From positions 1 through 48,699 of the forward strand of contig NZ_RQVL01000017.1 of NCBI RefSeq assembly GCF_003992005.1: 48,699 bases of DNA. Reading direction: 5' to 3'. The notes below the pieces were generated by a model. It worked only from the letters and a program-made list of their open reading frames with translations, was not told the DNA's origin and made no database searches. Within the stretch, counting starts at the first letter, position 1. The number at the start of each line of letters is the position of its first letter. The position numbers and the translations under genes are program-made. This document shows, piece after piece, positions 33,029-43,098 of the stretch. This DNA comes from Veillonella sp. VA139 (GTDB lineage Bacteria > Bacillota > Negativicutes > Veillonellales > Veillonellaceae).

Positions 33029-34102
33029 ATGATAGATGTAAATACTGATATGCAATCAAAAAAGAGTTTGTTTATTATTTCAACTCCAATGCAGCTGATT
33101 ACAGCTCTACATTTAATAGATAGATATAAATTGTATGCGGATGCTATTTGCTTATCAGATCATCTTCCTAACGCAGATGCATATGGACTAAGGTTGCAAA
33201 AAATTAGATTTTTTAGTGAAGTTAAAGTATTGGATGTAAGAGATATTGACTTAGATTTATTCAAAAAATATGATGAAATTTTTGTAGTGAATTATTCTTT
33301 TTTAAAAATGTATGGAGTAGTACTTAAGGAGTTAGGTATACAAGTTATAATTTATGATGAAGGAACATTAAATTATATTAATGATTATATAGAGCAATCT
33401 TATAATATAACAGGTTGTAATATAGTATATCTTTATGAGCCAACGTTAGCGAATTATTATGAGGACTCTAGGTTTGATATTAAACAAATTCCCAAAATAG
33501 AGGCGGGTAATCAGCCATTCCTATATCAATTAAACCAAATTTTTAATATAAATTTAAATGAATATATAGTTCCTGATACATCGAAACTACAAATATTTTT
33601 TTCTCAACCATTAGAATATAAATTATCAAAAAAAGCGAAGATACGAAAATTTTTAAAGCTATTCCAATCCCGTTCTAATTGGGAATATGCATTAGAAATT
33701 CTTGGAATGAGACAGGAAGACTTGATAAAGAAAATAAGGGGGACAGGTATCACTTTGTATCGAAAAGTTCATCCCAGAGAAAACAAAGAGAAGGCGAATG
33801 CGGATACCTTGCAAATAGATTATCCATGGGAATTATATTTATTGAATCATCCAGATATTAATGTTGTTCAGTATTCTTTGTTCTCAAGTGTGTTGACTGC
33901 AAGCTTTGTTTTGGGCGAGGCATATCATTTGAAAAGCTATTATTTATATCCCAGTGTGGTTAATGAATTAGATAAGTATGGGGATGTAGGTATAATTAAT
34001 AAAGAACTATTAGAGTTTTTCAATCGATTAATACGGCAAGGTAAAGTAATTCCAGTAGAGTCTATGGAAGCGTTAGAAAGGATATGTCAAAATGAAATTT
34101 AA
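33029..34102 (+). CDS. Sialyltransferase-like protein (GT52 / polysialyltransferase-like)
   Basis: 357 aa. [19 protein letters not shown] near 15-33 is the opening seen in bacterial sialyltransferases of the GT52 / alpha-2,8-polysialyltransferase group, [11 protein letters not shown] near 110-120 corresponds to the DDGTGN region of Neisseria Lst, and YRKVHPREN near 246-254 is the basic HP motif used for CMP-sialate binding. Its stop codon lies 11 nt inside neuB, so it is translationally coupled to sialic acid synthesis, which strongly supports a role as the enzyme that uses CMP-sialic acid. The ribosome-binding site is GAAGGGAAG. The linkage made is unknown, and direct family assignment is by motif only. 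Confidence 0.72.
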   Translation: MIDVNTDMQSKKSLFIISTPMQLITALHLIDRYKLYADAICLSDHLPNADAYGLRLQKIRFFSEVKVLDVRDIDLDLFKKYDEIFVVNYSFLKMYGVVLKELGIQVIIYDEGTLNYINDYIEQSYNITGCNIVYLYEPTLANYYEDSRFDIKQIPKIEAGNQPFLYQLNQIFNINLNEYIVPDTSKLQIFFSQPLEYKLSKKAKIRKFLKLFQSRSNWEYALEILGMRQEDLIKKIRGTGITLYRKVHPRENKEKANADTLQIDYPWELYLLNHPDINVVQYSLFSSVLTASFVLGEAYHLKSYYLYPSVVNELDKYGDVGIINKELLEFFNRLIRQGKVIPVESMEALERICQNEI

Positions 34103-35126
34103 TATAGGTAACATTGAAGTTGGTCATGGATGTAACCCCTTAGTCATTCCGGAAATTGGGATTAATCATAATGGTAGTTTGTCTGTCGCTAAAGAAATGG
34201 TCTATGCAGCATATATAAGTGGTGCTAGAATTATAAAGCATCAAACACATATTGTAGAAGACGAAATGAGCTCTGCTGCCAAGAAAGTAATACCAGGTAA
34301 TGCAGATATATCAATTTATGATATTATGGAAAAGGCAGCATTAAGTGAGTCTGATGAATATGAATTGATGAAATATACAGAATCATTGGGAATGGAATTC
34401 ATTAGTACTCCATTTTCCCGTGCAGCAGCGGAACGCTTAGAAAGCTTTGGTGTGAAAGCCTATAAAATTGGTTCAGGGGAAATGAATAACCTTCCGTTGA
34501 TTCGACATATTGCCAAGTTCGGAAAACCGATGATTGTATCTACAGGGATGAATGATTTGGAAAGCATTAAACGTACTGTTGCTATTCTAGAAGAAGAACA
34601 GGTACCGTTTGCATTATTACATACAACTAATTTATATCCTACAAAACCAGAATGGGTACGTTTAGGAGCAATGCAAGAAATGATGAATGCATTTCCACAT
34701 ATACCGGTTGGATTATCGGATCATACTGTTAATAATAATGCATGTATTGCTGCTATGGCACTAGGTGCAGTTATATTAGAACGTCATTTTACAGATTCTA
34801 TGGATCGAGTGGGCCCAGATATTGTCTGTTCAATGGATCCGATGGCGTTGAGGGAATTATTGGGTGGAGCACAGGAAGTTCCGCTTATGTTAGGAGGTAA
34901 AAAAGCCCCTATTCAAGAAGAACAAGTGACTATTGATTTTGCCTATGCTACTGTTGTAACAATTGCCGATGTAAAACAGGGGGAGCTATTTACGACAGAT
35001 AACTTATGGGTGAAACGACCAGGAACGGGTACTATATTGGCAAAAGATTTTGAAAGCATTTTAGGAAAAACAGCAAAGGTAGATATTTCCAGTGATACGC
35101 ATCTCACTTGGGATATGATAGTGTAA
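34092..35126 (+). CDS. neuB: N-acetylneuraminate synthase NeuB
   Basis: 344 aa. Condenses ManNAc with phosphoenolpyruvate to sialic acid. TIM-barrel domain: [11 protein letters not shown] near 19-29, [11 protein letters not shown] near 50-60, [15 protein letters not shown] near 100-114, [13 protein letters not shown] near 120-132, GLSDHTVNN near 208-216, and [15 protein letters not shown] near 230-244. The C-terminal SAF (antifreeze-like) domain follows, with [20 protein letters not shown] near 311-330. It overlaps the sialyltransferase-like gene by 11 nt. A legionaminic acid synthase cannot be fully excluded, but no leg/pse genes are nearby and the NeuC partner makes ManNAc. Confidence 0.93.
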   Translation: MKFNIGNIEVGHGCNPLVIPEIGINHNGSLSVAKEMVYAAYISGARIIKHQTHIVEDEMSSAAKKVIPGNADISIYDIMEKAALSESDEYELMKYTESLGMEFISTPFSRAAAERLESFGVKAYKIGSGEMNNLPLIRHIAKFGKPMIVSTGMNDLESIKRTVAILEEEQVPFALLHTTNLYPTKPEWVRLGAMQEMMNAFPHIPVGLSDHTVNNNACIAAMALGAVILERHFTDSMDRVGPDIVCSMDPMALRELLGGAQEVPLMLGGKKAPIQEEQVTIDFAYATVVTIADVKQGELFTTDNLWVKRPGTGTILAKDFESILGKTAKVDISSDTHLTWDMIV

Positions 35127-35131
35127 TTGAG

Positions 35132-36256
35132 ATGAAACGAATTATATTTGTTACCGGAACGCGTGCAGATTATGGAAAGTTAAAGCCATTGATGATAGCA
35201 GTAGAAGAATCTATCGACTTTGAGCTACATGTATATGTGACAGGCATGCATTTATTAGCGCAGTATGGATCTACTTTTAAAGAAGTTGTGAAAGATGGAT
35301 ATAGCCACATTTATATTGCAAGAGAAAATATGCCTACCTATAATATGTCTGACGATTTGGGCAAAAGTATTTCTAATTTTACTCGTTATGTGGGAGAAAT
35401 AAAACCAGATTGTATTGTCGTTCACGGAGACCGTGGAGATGCACTTATGGGCTCTATTGTTGGAGCTTTTAATAATGTGCATGTAATTCATGTTGAAGGT
35501 GGCGAAGTAACGGGAACTATTGATGAATCAATACGCCATGCTATCACTAGGTTTGCCCACTTCCACTTGGTTGCGAATACAAGTGCTGAAGAATTGCTGT
35601 TGGCTATGGGAGAAAGCTCCCAACGGATTAAGGTAATCGGGTCTCCTGATATAGATATAATTACAGGCCAGTCATTGGCAACCATTGATGAAGTAAAACA
35701 ATCATTAGAGATTCCATTTGACTCATATGCAGTATTATTATTTCACCCTGTTGTGACGGAAGTAGGAATTTTACAACAACAAGTAACAGAGTTAGTCGAA
35801 GCTTGTAAGGAAAGTGATAAAAAGTTCATTGTTATTTATCCTAATAATGATAGTGGTAGTCATATTATTTTGGAAGCGTATAAGCAATTAGAGGAAGATG
35901 ATTCCTTCTTATTCTTTAAGTCTGTAAGATTTGAGGAATTTTTAGTTGTATTACAGCATGCTGAGTTTATGATAGGAAATTCCAGTGCAGGGGTCCGAGA
36001 GGCACCGTACTTTGGGGTACCAACAATTGATATAGGAACTCGTCAAATGGGGCGATATTCTAAAGATGATATCAGTATTACTCATGTAGAGTGTAATAGT
36101 AAGGAAATTTTACAAGCTATAGAAAGGTTGCCACATCGATATACGGTACATCACAATTGGGGACAAGGTAATAGTGCAGAACTTTTTATGAATATTTTAG
36201 ATAGTGAAGAATTCTGGCATATACCATTACAAAAAAAATTAAGTTATAAGGAATAA
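35132..36256 (+). CDS. neuC: UDP-GlcNAc 2-epimerase (hydrolysing) NeuC
   Basis: 374 aa from ATG 35132 (MKRIIFVTGTRADYGKLKPL), a better N-terminus than TTG 35108, which overlaps neuB. It makes ManNAc and UDP from UDP-GlcNAc. GT-B-like fold with GTRADYGK near 8-15, VHGDRGDALMG near 95-105, HVEGGEVTGTIDESIRHA near 114-131, HPVVTEV near 204-210 and MIGNSSAGVREA near 278-289, all typical of NeuC/NnaA. It is the second gene of the neuBCA set, 5 nt after neuB. Confidence 0.93.
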   Translation: MKRIIFVTGTRADYGKLKPLMIAVEESIDFELHVYVTGMHLLAQYGSTFKEVVKDGYSHIYIARENMPTYNMSDDLGKSISNFTRYVGEIKPDCIVVHGDRGDALMGSIVGAFNNVHVIHVEGGEVTGTIDESIRHAITRFAHFHLVANTSAEELLLAMGESSQRIKVIGSPDIDIITGQSLATIDEVKQSLEIPFDSYAVLLFHPVVTEVGILQQQVTELVEACKESDKKFIVIYPNNDSGSHIILEAYKQLEEDDSFLFFKSVRFEEFLVVLQHAEFMIGNSSAGVREAPYFGVPTIDIGTRQMGRYSKDDISITHVECNSKEILQAIERLPHRYTVHHNWGQGNSAELFMNILDSEEFWHIPLQKKLSYKE

Positions 36257-36260
36257 ACAT

Positions 36261-36944
36261 ATGTATGAATCTATAAAAATTGCTGCCATAATACCTGCAC
36301 GAGGCGGCAGTAAAGGGATTCCACATAAGAATATTACAAACTTATGTGGGAAACCGTTAATTGCGTATACAATTGAAGCGGCAAAACAATCTACATATAT
36401 AGATGATGTGATTGTTAGCACTGATGATTTAGAGATTAAAAAAGTTAGCGAACAATATGGGGCGTCAGTTCCTTTTATTCGAGAGGATCATATTGCATCT
36501 GATGAAGCTAAAACGATATCTGTTGTGGTAGATGCAATACAAAGGCTACAAGCAAGAGGAGAAGAGTACAATGTAGTGATATTATTACAACCTACATCTC
36601 CATTACGAACTGCTGAGGAGATTGATGTTGCGATTGAAGTGTTTTTTCAACATCAGATGGAAGGAGTAGTTAGTGTTAATGTTGTGGATATCTCTCCATT
36701 TTTGCTACGAACTATTCATAATCATAGATTACATCGAATTATTGATGAAAGTAGTACGATTAGAAGACAAGATATGCCAACGTACTATGAGGTAAATGGG
36801 GCTATCTATATCAATCGAGTAGAAGAAGTGACTGAAACTTTAAGCTTTAACGATAATCCAATCCCTTATATTATGAATCGAGAACACTCAGTAGACATTG
36901 ATACGTGGGATGATTTAAGTGAAGCGGCAAAATATATAGGGTAA
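36261..36944 (+). CDS. neuA: CMP-N-acetylneuraminic acid synthetase NeuA
   Basis: 227 aa. Activates sialic acid with CTP. IIPARGGSKGIPHKNI near 10-25 is the nucleotide-binding signature, followed by TDDLEIKKV, REDHIASDEA, and LLQPTSPLRTAEE near 110-122. The C-terminal end contains EHSVDIDTWDDL, with the metal-binding acidic pair. No O-acetylesterase domain is fused, unlike in E. coli NeuA. It starts 4 nt after neuC, preceded by AAGGAA. Confidence 0.94.
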   Translation: MYESIKIAAIIPARGGSKGIPHKNITNLCGKPLIAYTIEAAKQSTYIDDVIVSTDDLEIKKVSEQYGASVPFIREDHIASDEAKTISVVVDAIQRLQARGEEYNVVILLQPTSPLRTAEEIDVAIEVFFQHQMEGVVSVNVVDISPFLLRTIHNHRLHRIIDESSTIRRQDMPTYYEVNGAIYINRVEEVTETLSFNDNPIPYIMNREHSVDIDTWDDLSEAAKYIG

Positions 36945-36991
36945 GTAAAGTATCATGGATGAATTCACAAATAGATATATAGGTGGTAATT

Positions 36992-37942
36992 ATGGAAAGA
37001 TTCACTTTTGGTGTGGTAGCTTATAATGTTGAAAAATATATCATAGAATGTTTAGAAAGCATTAAATATCAAGTTGAGCATTATGGAAGCACATATGAGG
37101 TCCGGTTAATCGTCGCTGAAGATTGTTCTACTGATGCTACATTAAAGTTAATAGAGAGTTGGGTAGATAAGAATAATAGTTTATTTCTAGGGGGAGTGGA
37201 GATACTTAGACATTCTGTAAATCAAGGGCTGGTTAAAAATATTATTAACTTGTATAAGAAAATAGATACACCTAATTTTAAAGTCATAGATGGGGACGAT
37301 ATTTTCTATAAAAATAATGTATTTGATTTATTAGGAAAGAATGATGTTGTCATTACAACAACACTACATTTTCAGAATGGATATCTTTTGAATAAGAGTG
37401 AAAACTATCATTTTTATAGATTATTTAAGCAAAAGAAAATATTAGATTATTTGAAGGAGTCTTATAAATATAGACATATATTAGAGACACCAGGAGTCTT
37501 TTTTTCAGGGAACCTACTAGGTGAAAGTCTATTTAATGCTATGAGACCTTATAAAATGTTAGATGATATTCCAAGATGGAAGCATATATTTAATCAAGAA
37601 GGCCTTTCTGTTCGAGTTTCTGAGAAGCCATATGTTTTATATAGAATTGGTAGTGGAGTATCACTTAATGTAAATAATGAAAAAAGAAAAGACTTCGATG
37701 TTGATGTAGTTAAATGGCGCAAGCAATACGTATCAGTGTCATATCTAAAAGAAAGATATAATCGGCTTAAGTTTTCATGTTTCAAGCGTATGACAAATTT
37801 TTATTATAAAAAAAGAATTCCTGCCTTGAAGAATTTAATTGATAATATTAAGCGTGCCGAGCAGTTGGGTGAAGGTAATGCGTATCTTAGACATATCATT
37901 GAAAATAGTAATATATTTTTAGAAGAAATCCGGAAGAAGTAG
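36992..37942 (+). CDS. GT2-like glycosyltransferase
   Basis: 316 aa. FTFGVVAYNVEKYIIECLES near 4-23, VAEDCSTDATLKLI near 43-56, and IDGDDIFYKN near 93-102 (DxD) mark a GT2 domain. The rest is variable and ends in a basic, lysine-rich tail. Start ATG 36992 is chosen after AGGTGG; GTG 36983 is inside that site. It is the last gene of the glycan cluster before the defence operon, and may add the sugar that receives sialic acid, which is inference. The 239-nt gap that follows (37943-38181) has a 7-bp AACCTAT/ATAGGTT hairpin at 37996-38017 with no T-run and nothing else I can name. Confidence 0.85.
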   Translation: MERFTFGVVAYNVEKYIIECLESIKYQVEHYGSTYEVRLIVAEDCSTDATLKLIESWVDKNNSLFLGGVEILRHSVNQGLVKNIINLYKKIDTPNFKVIDGDDIFYKNNVFDLLGKNDVVITTTLHFQNGYLLNKSENYHFYRLFKQKKILDYLKESYKYRHILETPGVFFSGNLLGESLFNAMRPYKMLDDIPRWKHIFNQEGLSVRVSEKPYVLYRIGSGVSLNVNNEKRKDFDVDVVKWRKQYVSVSYLKERYNRLKFSCFKRMTNFYYKKRIPALKNLIDNIKRAEQLGEGNAYLRHIIENSNIFLEEIRKK

Positions 37943-38181
37943 TTTGTTTAATTGTATGATGAATTGGACTCTCAATACAATAAAAATCCATAGTGAACCT
38001 ATGTTGTAATATAGGTTAGAAGAATAAAATCATTAACGAGACAATCACTATAAATCAAAGAATAGCTACTTTCAGAATACACAATGCTTCGACTAAGATT
38101 GAATCAAGTTTGATATATAGATTATAGGTATTCCTACAACAATTATATTGATAGATTGTAGATGGTCAGGAGAGATATAGA

Positions 38182-40344
38182 ATGAAAAGTTATTTTGAGC
38201 CTACTGGCAGACTAATCATGTCAATTGGTAAAGATTTGATTAAGGACCTTCCAGCAGCCTTGGTGGAGCTTGTAAAAAATTCATATGATGCGGATGCAAG
38301 TTATGTAAAAATAACATATCTAAAAAATAAGAATGAGTTAAAAATTGTTGTTGAAGATGATGGTCACGGAATGAGTCAAGATACAGTTCTTAATGCTTGG
38401 ATGGTTCCATCAACGGACTATAAACTAAAAAAGAAAAAAAGTCCCAAAGGAAGGGTTTATCAAGGAAGAAAAGGCCTTGGCAGATATGCTGTTTCTTTAC
38501 TGGGTAATAAATTAGAACTCATTACAATAAAAGATGGTCTTAAAACTATGGCGTATTTTGATTGGAATGAATTTAACTCTGAGAAGAAGTTGAGTGAAAT
38601 TCCAATTATTATTACTACATCTGAAACCGCTGATGATTCTGGGACCACACTTATCATCACAAACGAATACGGTAATGTATTAGCGGATGAAATCAGCGAA
38701 ATTGATTCACAAAAAGTTGAGAAAGAATTATCAAAATTATTATCAAATATAAAAGATTTTAAAATAATCGTTAGCTATGAAAATTTTTATAGTGATGAGA
38801 AGAAGAATATTTGCAAGGAAATTTCGCAATTAGAATTTAATGAAGCTTGGCATTATAAGTTATCAGGCGTGGTACATTCTGATTTTAGGTATGAATTGAA
38901 ATATTTGAATTTTTATACAAAAGAAGAAAAAATTTTTAAAAACAGCTTTATAAAAGAATTACCGAAAGATTCTGTACCTTGTGGTGAAATAAATATTGAT
39001 TATAGGGTTTATGATAAAGATCCATGTGGAATAGAAGTGATAATGGATTTTGTAAATGGAAATCAAAACATAAATCTTTCTAAAACAGATATAAAAAATA
39101 TGTTAATTGATAAATCTGGAATTAGCATTTTTAGAAATGATTTTAGAATAAGACCATATGGAGATAAGGGCTTTGACTGGTTAAATTTAGATTCTAAGCG
39201 TGTACAAAATCCTAGCATGTCGATAGGCTCTGAACAGATTAGTGGAAAATTAGGTATAGAATCTGAAGAAATCTCTGGTTTAAAGGAAAAGAGTGCTAGA
39301 GACGGATTGTATGAAAACTCTAATTTTTATACATTGCAGAGAATTGCTGATTTGAGCCTTAGCTTATTAGAAAAAGAAAGGTTTAAGTATAGACAAAAAT
39401 CAACAAAAAAGAAGCAGAAGGCAATAGATAAACTATTTGATTTTAGCCGTATTAATCATAAATTGGAAAAAGCAGTTGAAAAAGCTTATGAAAGTTTAAT
39501 GAAATCACCTGAGAAGATTGATGAACATATTGCAATTTTAAATCAAGAGTTAACTAAAGAAATAAAGAATTTAGAGAAAGAAAAGGAAACGGAGTTTTTA
39601 GAAGTTAAAGATACTATTGCAATTTATCAGAAACATACAACTCTTGGGAATGTGATAAGTGTTGTCTTACATGAAGGAAGAAAACCTCTTTCTTGGTATA
39701 CTAACAGAATTCCTAGCATTAAAGAATATTTAGATGGTTTATATAAGAGTGAAAAACTTGAAGCATCCAATTACAATAAATTATCAAAACATATGGAAAA
39801 ATTGCATGATGAAGCTAAGAGAATGAGTGAATTTTTTAAACGCTTGGATCCATTATCCTCTAATAAAAGAGGGAGGTGTAAAAAAACAAGTATCCAGAAA
39901 CAAATAAGTGGAGTTATAGAATTGTTCGAAGAAACTGCTAAAGATAAAGGTATTGAAGTTCAGTATAATAGTGTAGAAGAGCTTTATATAAATATCACTG
40001 AAGAAGATTTATATATGGCGTTGACTAATATTGTTGAGAATGCAATATTTTGGGTGGGATTTTCTTGTGAATCGATAAAATTAATTGAGATACAGTCTTA
40101 TGAAGAAGAAAATAATATCTGCATAGAAATTTTGGATAATGGTCCGGGCATATCTAAAGAAGATTTGGAGGATGATATTCTTTTCACTCCAGGATATTCT
40201 GGTAAAAAAAGAGTGTCAGATGATAATGGTACAGGCTTGGGCTTAGCTATAGCAGGAGAAGCTATTCAAAGAAATAACGGAAAGTTAGAAGTTGTAAAAA
40301 CTATAAAAGGAGCTTGTTTTAAAATAACGTTATCAAGGAGTTAG
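38182..40344 (+). CDS. Two-GHKL-domain ATPase / histidine-kinase-like protein
   Basis: 720 aa. The N-terminal domain is a Hsp90/MORC-like GHKL ATPase: ALVELVKNSYDADAS near 26-40 (N box), VVEDDGHGM near 54-62 (G1) and GRKGLGRYAV near 97-106 (G2). A middle region (about 230-400) and a coiled coil (about 410-490) follow. At about 490-515, VVLHEGRKPLSWYTNRI looks like a phosphoacceptor H-box (HEgRkPL) of a histidine kinase. The C-terminus is a second HATPase: LTNIVENAIFWVG near 614-626, EILDNGPGIS near 648-657, NGTGLGLAIAGEAI near 682-695. It has no membrane segment, so it is cytosolic. Next gene starts 4 nt later. GHKL ATPases beside methyltransferases occur in restriction-like systems; function here is unassigned. 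Confidence 0.85.
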   Translation: MKSYFEPTGRLIMSIGKDLIKDLPAALVELVKNSYDADASYVKITYLKNKNELKIVVEDDGHGMSQDTVLNAWMVPSTDYKLKKKKSPKGRVYQGRKGLGRYAVSLLGNKLELITIKDGLKTMAYFDWNEFNSEKKLSEIPIIITTSETADDSGTTLIITNEYGNVLADEISEIDSQKVEKELSKLLSNIKDFKIIVSYENFYSDEKKNICKEISQLEFNEAWHYKLSGVVHSDFRYELKYLNFYTKEEKIFKNSFIKELPKDSVPCGEINIDYRVYDKDPCGIEVIMDFVNGNQNINLSKTDIKNMLIDKSGISIFRNDFRIRPYGDKGFDWLNLDSKRVQNPSMSIGSEQISGKLGIESEEISGLKEKSARDGLYENSNFYTLQRIADLSLSLLEKERFKYRQKSTKKKQKAIDKLFDFSRINHKLEKAVEKAYESLMKSPEKIDEHIAILNQELTKEIKNLEKEKETEFLEVKDTIAIYQKHTTLGNVISVVLHEGRKPLSWYTNRIPSIKEYLDGLYKSEKLEASNYNKLSKHMEKLHDEAKRMSEFFKRLDPLSSNKRGRCKKTSIQKQISGVIELFEETAKDKGIEVQYNSVEELYINITEEDLYMALTNIVENAIFWVGFSCESIKLIEIQSYEEENNICIEILDNGPGISKEDLEDDILFTPGYSGKKRVSDDNGTGLGLAIAGEAIQRNNGKLEVVKTIKGACFKITLSRS

Positions 40345-40348
40345 CTGT

Positions 40349-41626
40349 ATGAATGAATTTAACATTTTATTGATAGATGATGATGTAGAGCAAGAACGAC
40401 AATTAAATGAAGCGATTTTGAATTTTAATAAAAAATATTTTATAAATAAATCAAGCCAGATTCTTGGAATTGATGACGAAAAGCAAATTGCAGAACTATC
40501 CATATTAGATAATAAAGAAGAAGTTTATAATAAGTTAAAAGAGGATTATAACTTAAATTGCGAACTTGATGAGATATTTAATTTTTCAGTAAGATATAAA
40601 GCTGCTGATACACCAGAGAAAGCAATGGTCTTATTATTTAAAGAGAATTTTCATGCCTTGATCGTAGATTTAAAATTAGAAAGTGAAGACAACAACAAAG
40701 AAGATGAAAACTATTCTGGAAATATTTTGTTGAAGAATATTGTTAATAAGGAAATTATACCAATAATTGTTAGAACTGGATTTCCTAATAAGACAATTCA
40801 AGGTATAAGTAGAAATATTATTAAGATTTGCGCTAAGGAGACTCCAGCAATAGAAGAAGTTATTGAAGAACTACTAGATTACTATAATACCTCTATTTTT
40901 AGTGTATTTGGGTCAAGCGGAAAAGTATATAATCATATTAAAGATTTTTTTTGGAATGTACTACCAACGTGCTTTATAAATAAGAAAGAAGAACTTAATG
41001 GTTTAGATAAGGAAATTCAAGAAAAAGTTATAATACGTTATGTATCTAGTTGGTTGAATAATAAATATATGTTTGATAATGGTTATTTAGATGTTGAACC
41101 TATTGAGATGTATATGTTTCCAAACCCAATTGACAAGATATGTAATTGTGATATTTACAAAGATAACGATAGTAACGAAAAGTTTATAGTATTAACACCA
41201 GCTTGCGATTTAGCTAATGACAAAGCTGAAAATATCTTATTTGCTAAAATTCAAAGTTATGAAAATATTGATGAATTCAATGAAACTATACAAAAGTGTT
41301 ATGAGAATCAGAAAACGGAAGGAGAAATTTCAAACAAAAATAGAAAAAAGATAGCTTTATGGTCTAGAAATTCACATGAAAAGTCCATGAGGTATCATTT
41401 TTTACCTAAAGTAGGGTTTTTCGAAGGAGGTTTTATAGATTTTAGTTTGTTAGCATATCTAAAATATGATAGAGCAAAAAATGAATTTTCAGAACGAAAA
41501 TTAGTTAAACTTGGAACAATTACAGATTCGTTCAAAAGCGATATTATTGCAAGATTTAGTTCATATTATCAACGACAAGGGCAACCGACATTTAATACTG
41601 ATAGTATATTGAAAAATTATTTATAA
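40349..41626 (+). CDS. Receiver-like protein with large C-terminal domain
   Basis: 425 aa. The N-terminus FNILLIDDDVEQERQL (acidic pair at residues 9-11), HALIVDLKLESED (D107, the phosphoacceptor position), IIVRTGFPN near 142-150 and ICAKETP near 160-166 (the conserved Lys) follow the receiver-domain layout of response regulators, but about 45 residues are inserted between the first and second strands. From about 190 to 425 there is a separate domain with no HTH; KFIVLTPACDLANDKAENI near 274-292 is a recognisable, recurring motif whose function I do not know. The gene starts in the ribosome-binding site overlap with the kinase-like gene. It probably is the phospho-partner of that protein. Confidence 0.72.
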   Translation: MNEFNILLIDDDVEQERQLNEAILNFNKKYFINKSSQILGIDDEKQIAELSILDNKEEVYNKLKEDYNLNCELDEIFNFSVRYKAADTPEKAMVLLFKENFHALIVDLKLESEDNNKEDENYSGNILLKNIVNKEIIPIIVRTGFPNKTIQGISRNIIKICAKETPAIEEVIEELLDYYNTSIFSVFGSSGKVYNHIKDFFWNVLPTCFINKKEELNGLDKEIQEKVIIRYVSSWLNNKYMFDNGYLDVEPIEMYMFPNPIDKICNCDIYKDNDSNEKFIVLTPACDLANDKAENILFAKIQSYENIDEFNETIQKCYENQKTEGEISNKNRKKIALWSRNSHEKSMRYHFLPKVGFFEGGFIDFSLLAYLKYDRAKNEFSERKLVKLGTITDSFKSDIIARFSSYYQRQGQPTFNTDSILKNYL

Positions 41627-41653
41627 TCCAATTTTTTGAAAGGAGGTGTGGTT

Positions 41654-42907
41654 ATGCTAAATATAGTAGATGTGTTTTCGGGAGCAGGTGGATTAACTGA
41701 AGGCTTCAGGCATAAAGACTATTATAACTTTATTTGTCATATAGAAATGGACAAAGATGCTTGCTCTTCTTTAGAATTAAGAAACATATATTACTATTTA
41801 AAACAAGAAAATAATTTATCTCCATATTTTGAATATATTCAAGGTAAAATCTCAAGAGATGACTTGTATTCAATTATACCAGGAGATCTAACTAAAGATA
41901 TATTGAATAAGGAAATCAGTAAAGAGACCATATCGTCCTTTTTTGAATTTATTGACCAAAGATTAGGCAATAATGACTTAGATGGTATTATTGGTGGACC
42001 ACCATGTCAGGCATATTCTACAATAGGTAGAGCAAATAATAAGTCGAAAAAATCTACCGATAAAAGAATTTATCTATATAAACATTATTTAGATTTTCTA
42101 CAGAAATATAAACCAAAGTTCTTTGTTTTTGAAAATGTTAAGGGATTGCTTTCTTTTAAGGATTTATCAGGAGAGCTACTCTTGCCACAGATAATTTGCG
42201 AATTTGATAAGTGTGGATATAAGGTGGATTATCAAATAGTAGATGCAAGTCATTATGGTGTGGTACAGAAAAGAGAGCGTTTAATACTTGTAGGGCATAG
42301 AAAAGATTTAGTATTCGATAGCTCATTTTTTGACTGTTTGGCCAAATATACTGAAGCTTCCCCAACTATAAAGGAATTATTTGAGGATTTACCAAGTATA
42401 AAGTCTGGAGGAAGTTCTCATAAGTATTGTTGTGAGGTTTCGAGTCAGTTTATAAAAAAATATATTCGTAAAAAAGATGATATTTTAACACAACATACTG
42501 CAAGACCTCATAATAAAAATGATTTAAAGATATATAAATTGGTACTAAAAGCTAAGAAAAAAGGGAAAAATTTAAGGTATATCGATATACCTGAAGAATT
42601 ACAAACGCATTCTAATACAACATCTTTTTTAGATAGATATAAAGCTTTGGAGTATGGTTCTGTTAGTCATACAGTTGTTGCTCATATTGCGAAAGATGGA
42701 CATTACTATATTCATCCAGATTTAAGACAGAATCGTTCAATTACAGTAAGAGAAGCAGCTAGAATACAAGGGTTTCCCGATAACTTTTATTTTGAACACT
42801 CACGAACAGCTGCATTTAAGCAGATAGGCAATGCTGTTCCGCCAATTCTATCTGAAAAAATTGCAATGGCCATTATAGACTTTTTGAGAGGGCAGAAAGG
42901 AAAGTGA
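41654..42907 (+). CDS. DNA (cytosine-5) methyltransferase
   Basis: 417 aa. All the core m5C methyltransferase motifs are present: I VDVFSGAGGLTEGF near 4-17, IV GGPPCQAYSTIG near 114-125 with catalytic C118, VI FFVFENVKGLLS near 155-166, VIII YGVVQKRERLILVG near 199-212 and IX/X with RITVREAARIQGFP-like and IGNAVPP near 389-398. The target recognition domain (about 230-320) is variable. Start ATG 41654 has AAGGAGG upstream. There is no restriction endonuclease gene and no Vsr nuclease gene visible here. It is the third gene of the operon and the only DNA-modifying enzyme. Confidence 0.93.
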   Translation: MLNIVDVFSGAGGLTEGFRHKDYYNFICHIEMDKDACSSLELRNIYYYLKQENNLSPYFEYIQGKISRDDLYSIIPGDLTKDILNKEISKETISSFFEFIDQRLGNNDLDGIIGGPPCQAYSTIGRANNKSKKSTDKRIYLYKHYLDFLQKYKPKFFVFENVKGLLSFKDLSGELLLPQIICEFDKCGYKVDYQIVDASHYGVVQKRERLILVGHRKDLVFDSSFFDCLAKYTEASPTIKELFEDLPSIKSGGSSHKYCCEVSSQFIKKYIRKKDDILTQHTARPHNKNDLKIYKLVLKAKKKGKNLRYIDIPEELQTHSNTTSFLDRYKALEYGSVSHTVVAHIAKDGHYYIHPDLRQNRSITVREAARIQGFPDNFYFEHSRTAAFKQIGNAVPPILSEKIAMAIIDFLRGQKGK

Positions 42908-42924
42908 ATTACCTCGCTATCTTC

Positions 42925-43095
42925 TTATCCATATATTACGTATTCTCCAGCCCCTAGAACTGGGGGCCAGGTGTAGAAAAGAAAAGTAATCGATGGCTAC
43001 AAGCAATTAAACATGTTGGATGTGGGATTTTTTAGTAAGAAAGAATCCCTATTTTAAAGCTAGTGTGATTATTTTTCCGACAAAAACTTGGCACC
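42925..43095 (+). mobile_element. Relic 3' end of the ISLre2-like element, third copy
   Basis: TATCCATATATTACGTATTC onward matches the reverse complement of the 12703-12880 relic, with the same tail TAAAGCTAG...AAAAACTTG as at 15301-15351. The frame is broken by stops and substitutions. It ends exactly where the licA 3' repeat begins (43099), so the duplication endpoint lies at an IS end. The gap 42908-43207 contains only this relic and the licA fragment. Confidence 0.65.
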
Positions 43096-43098
43096 CTC

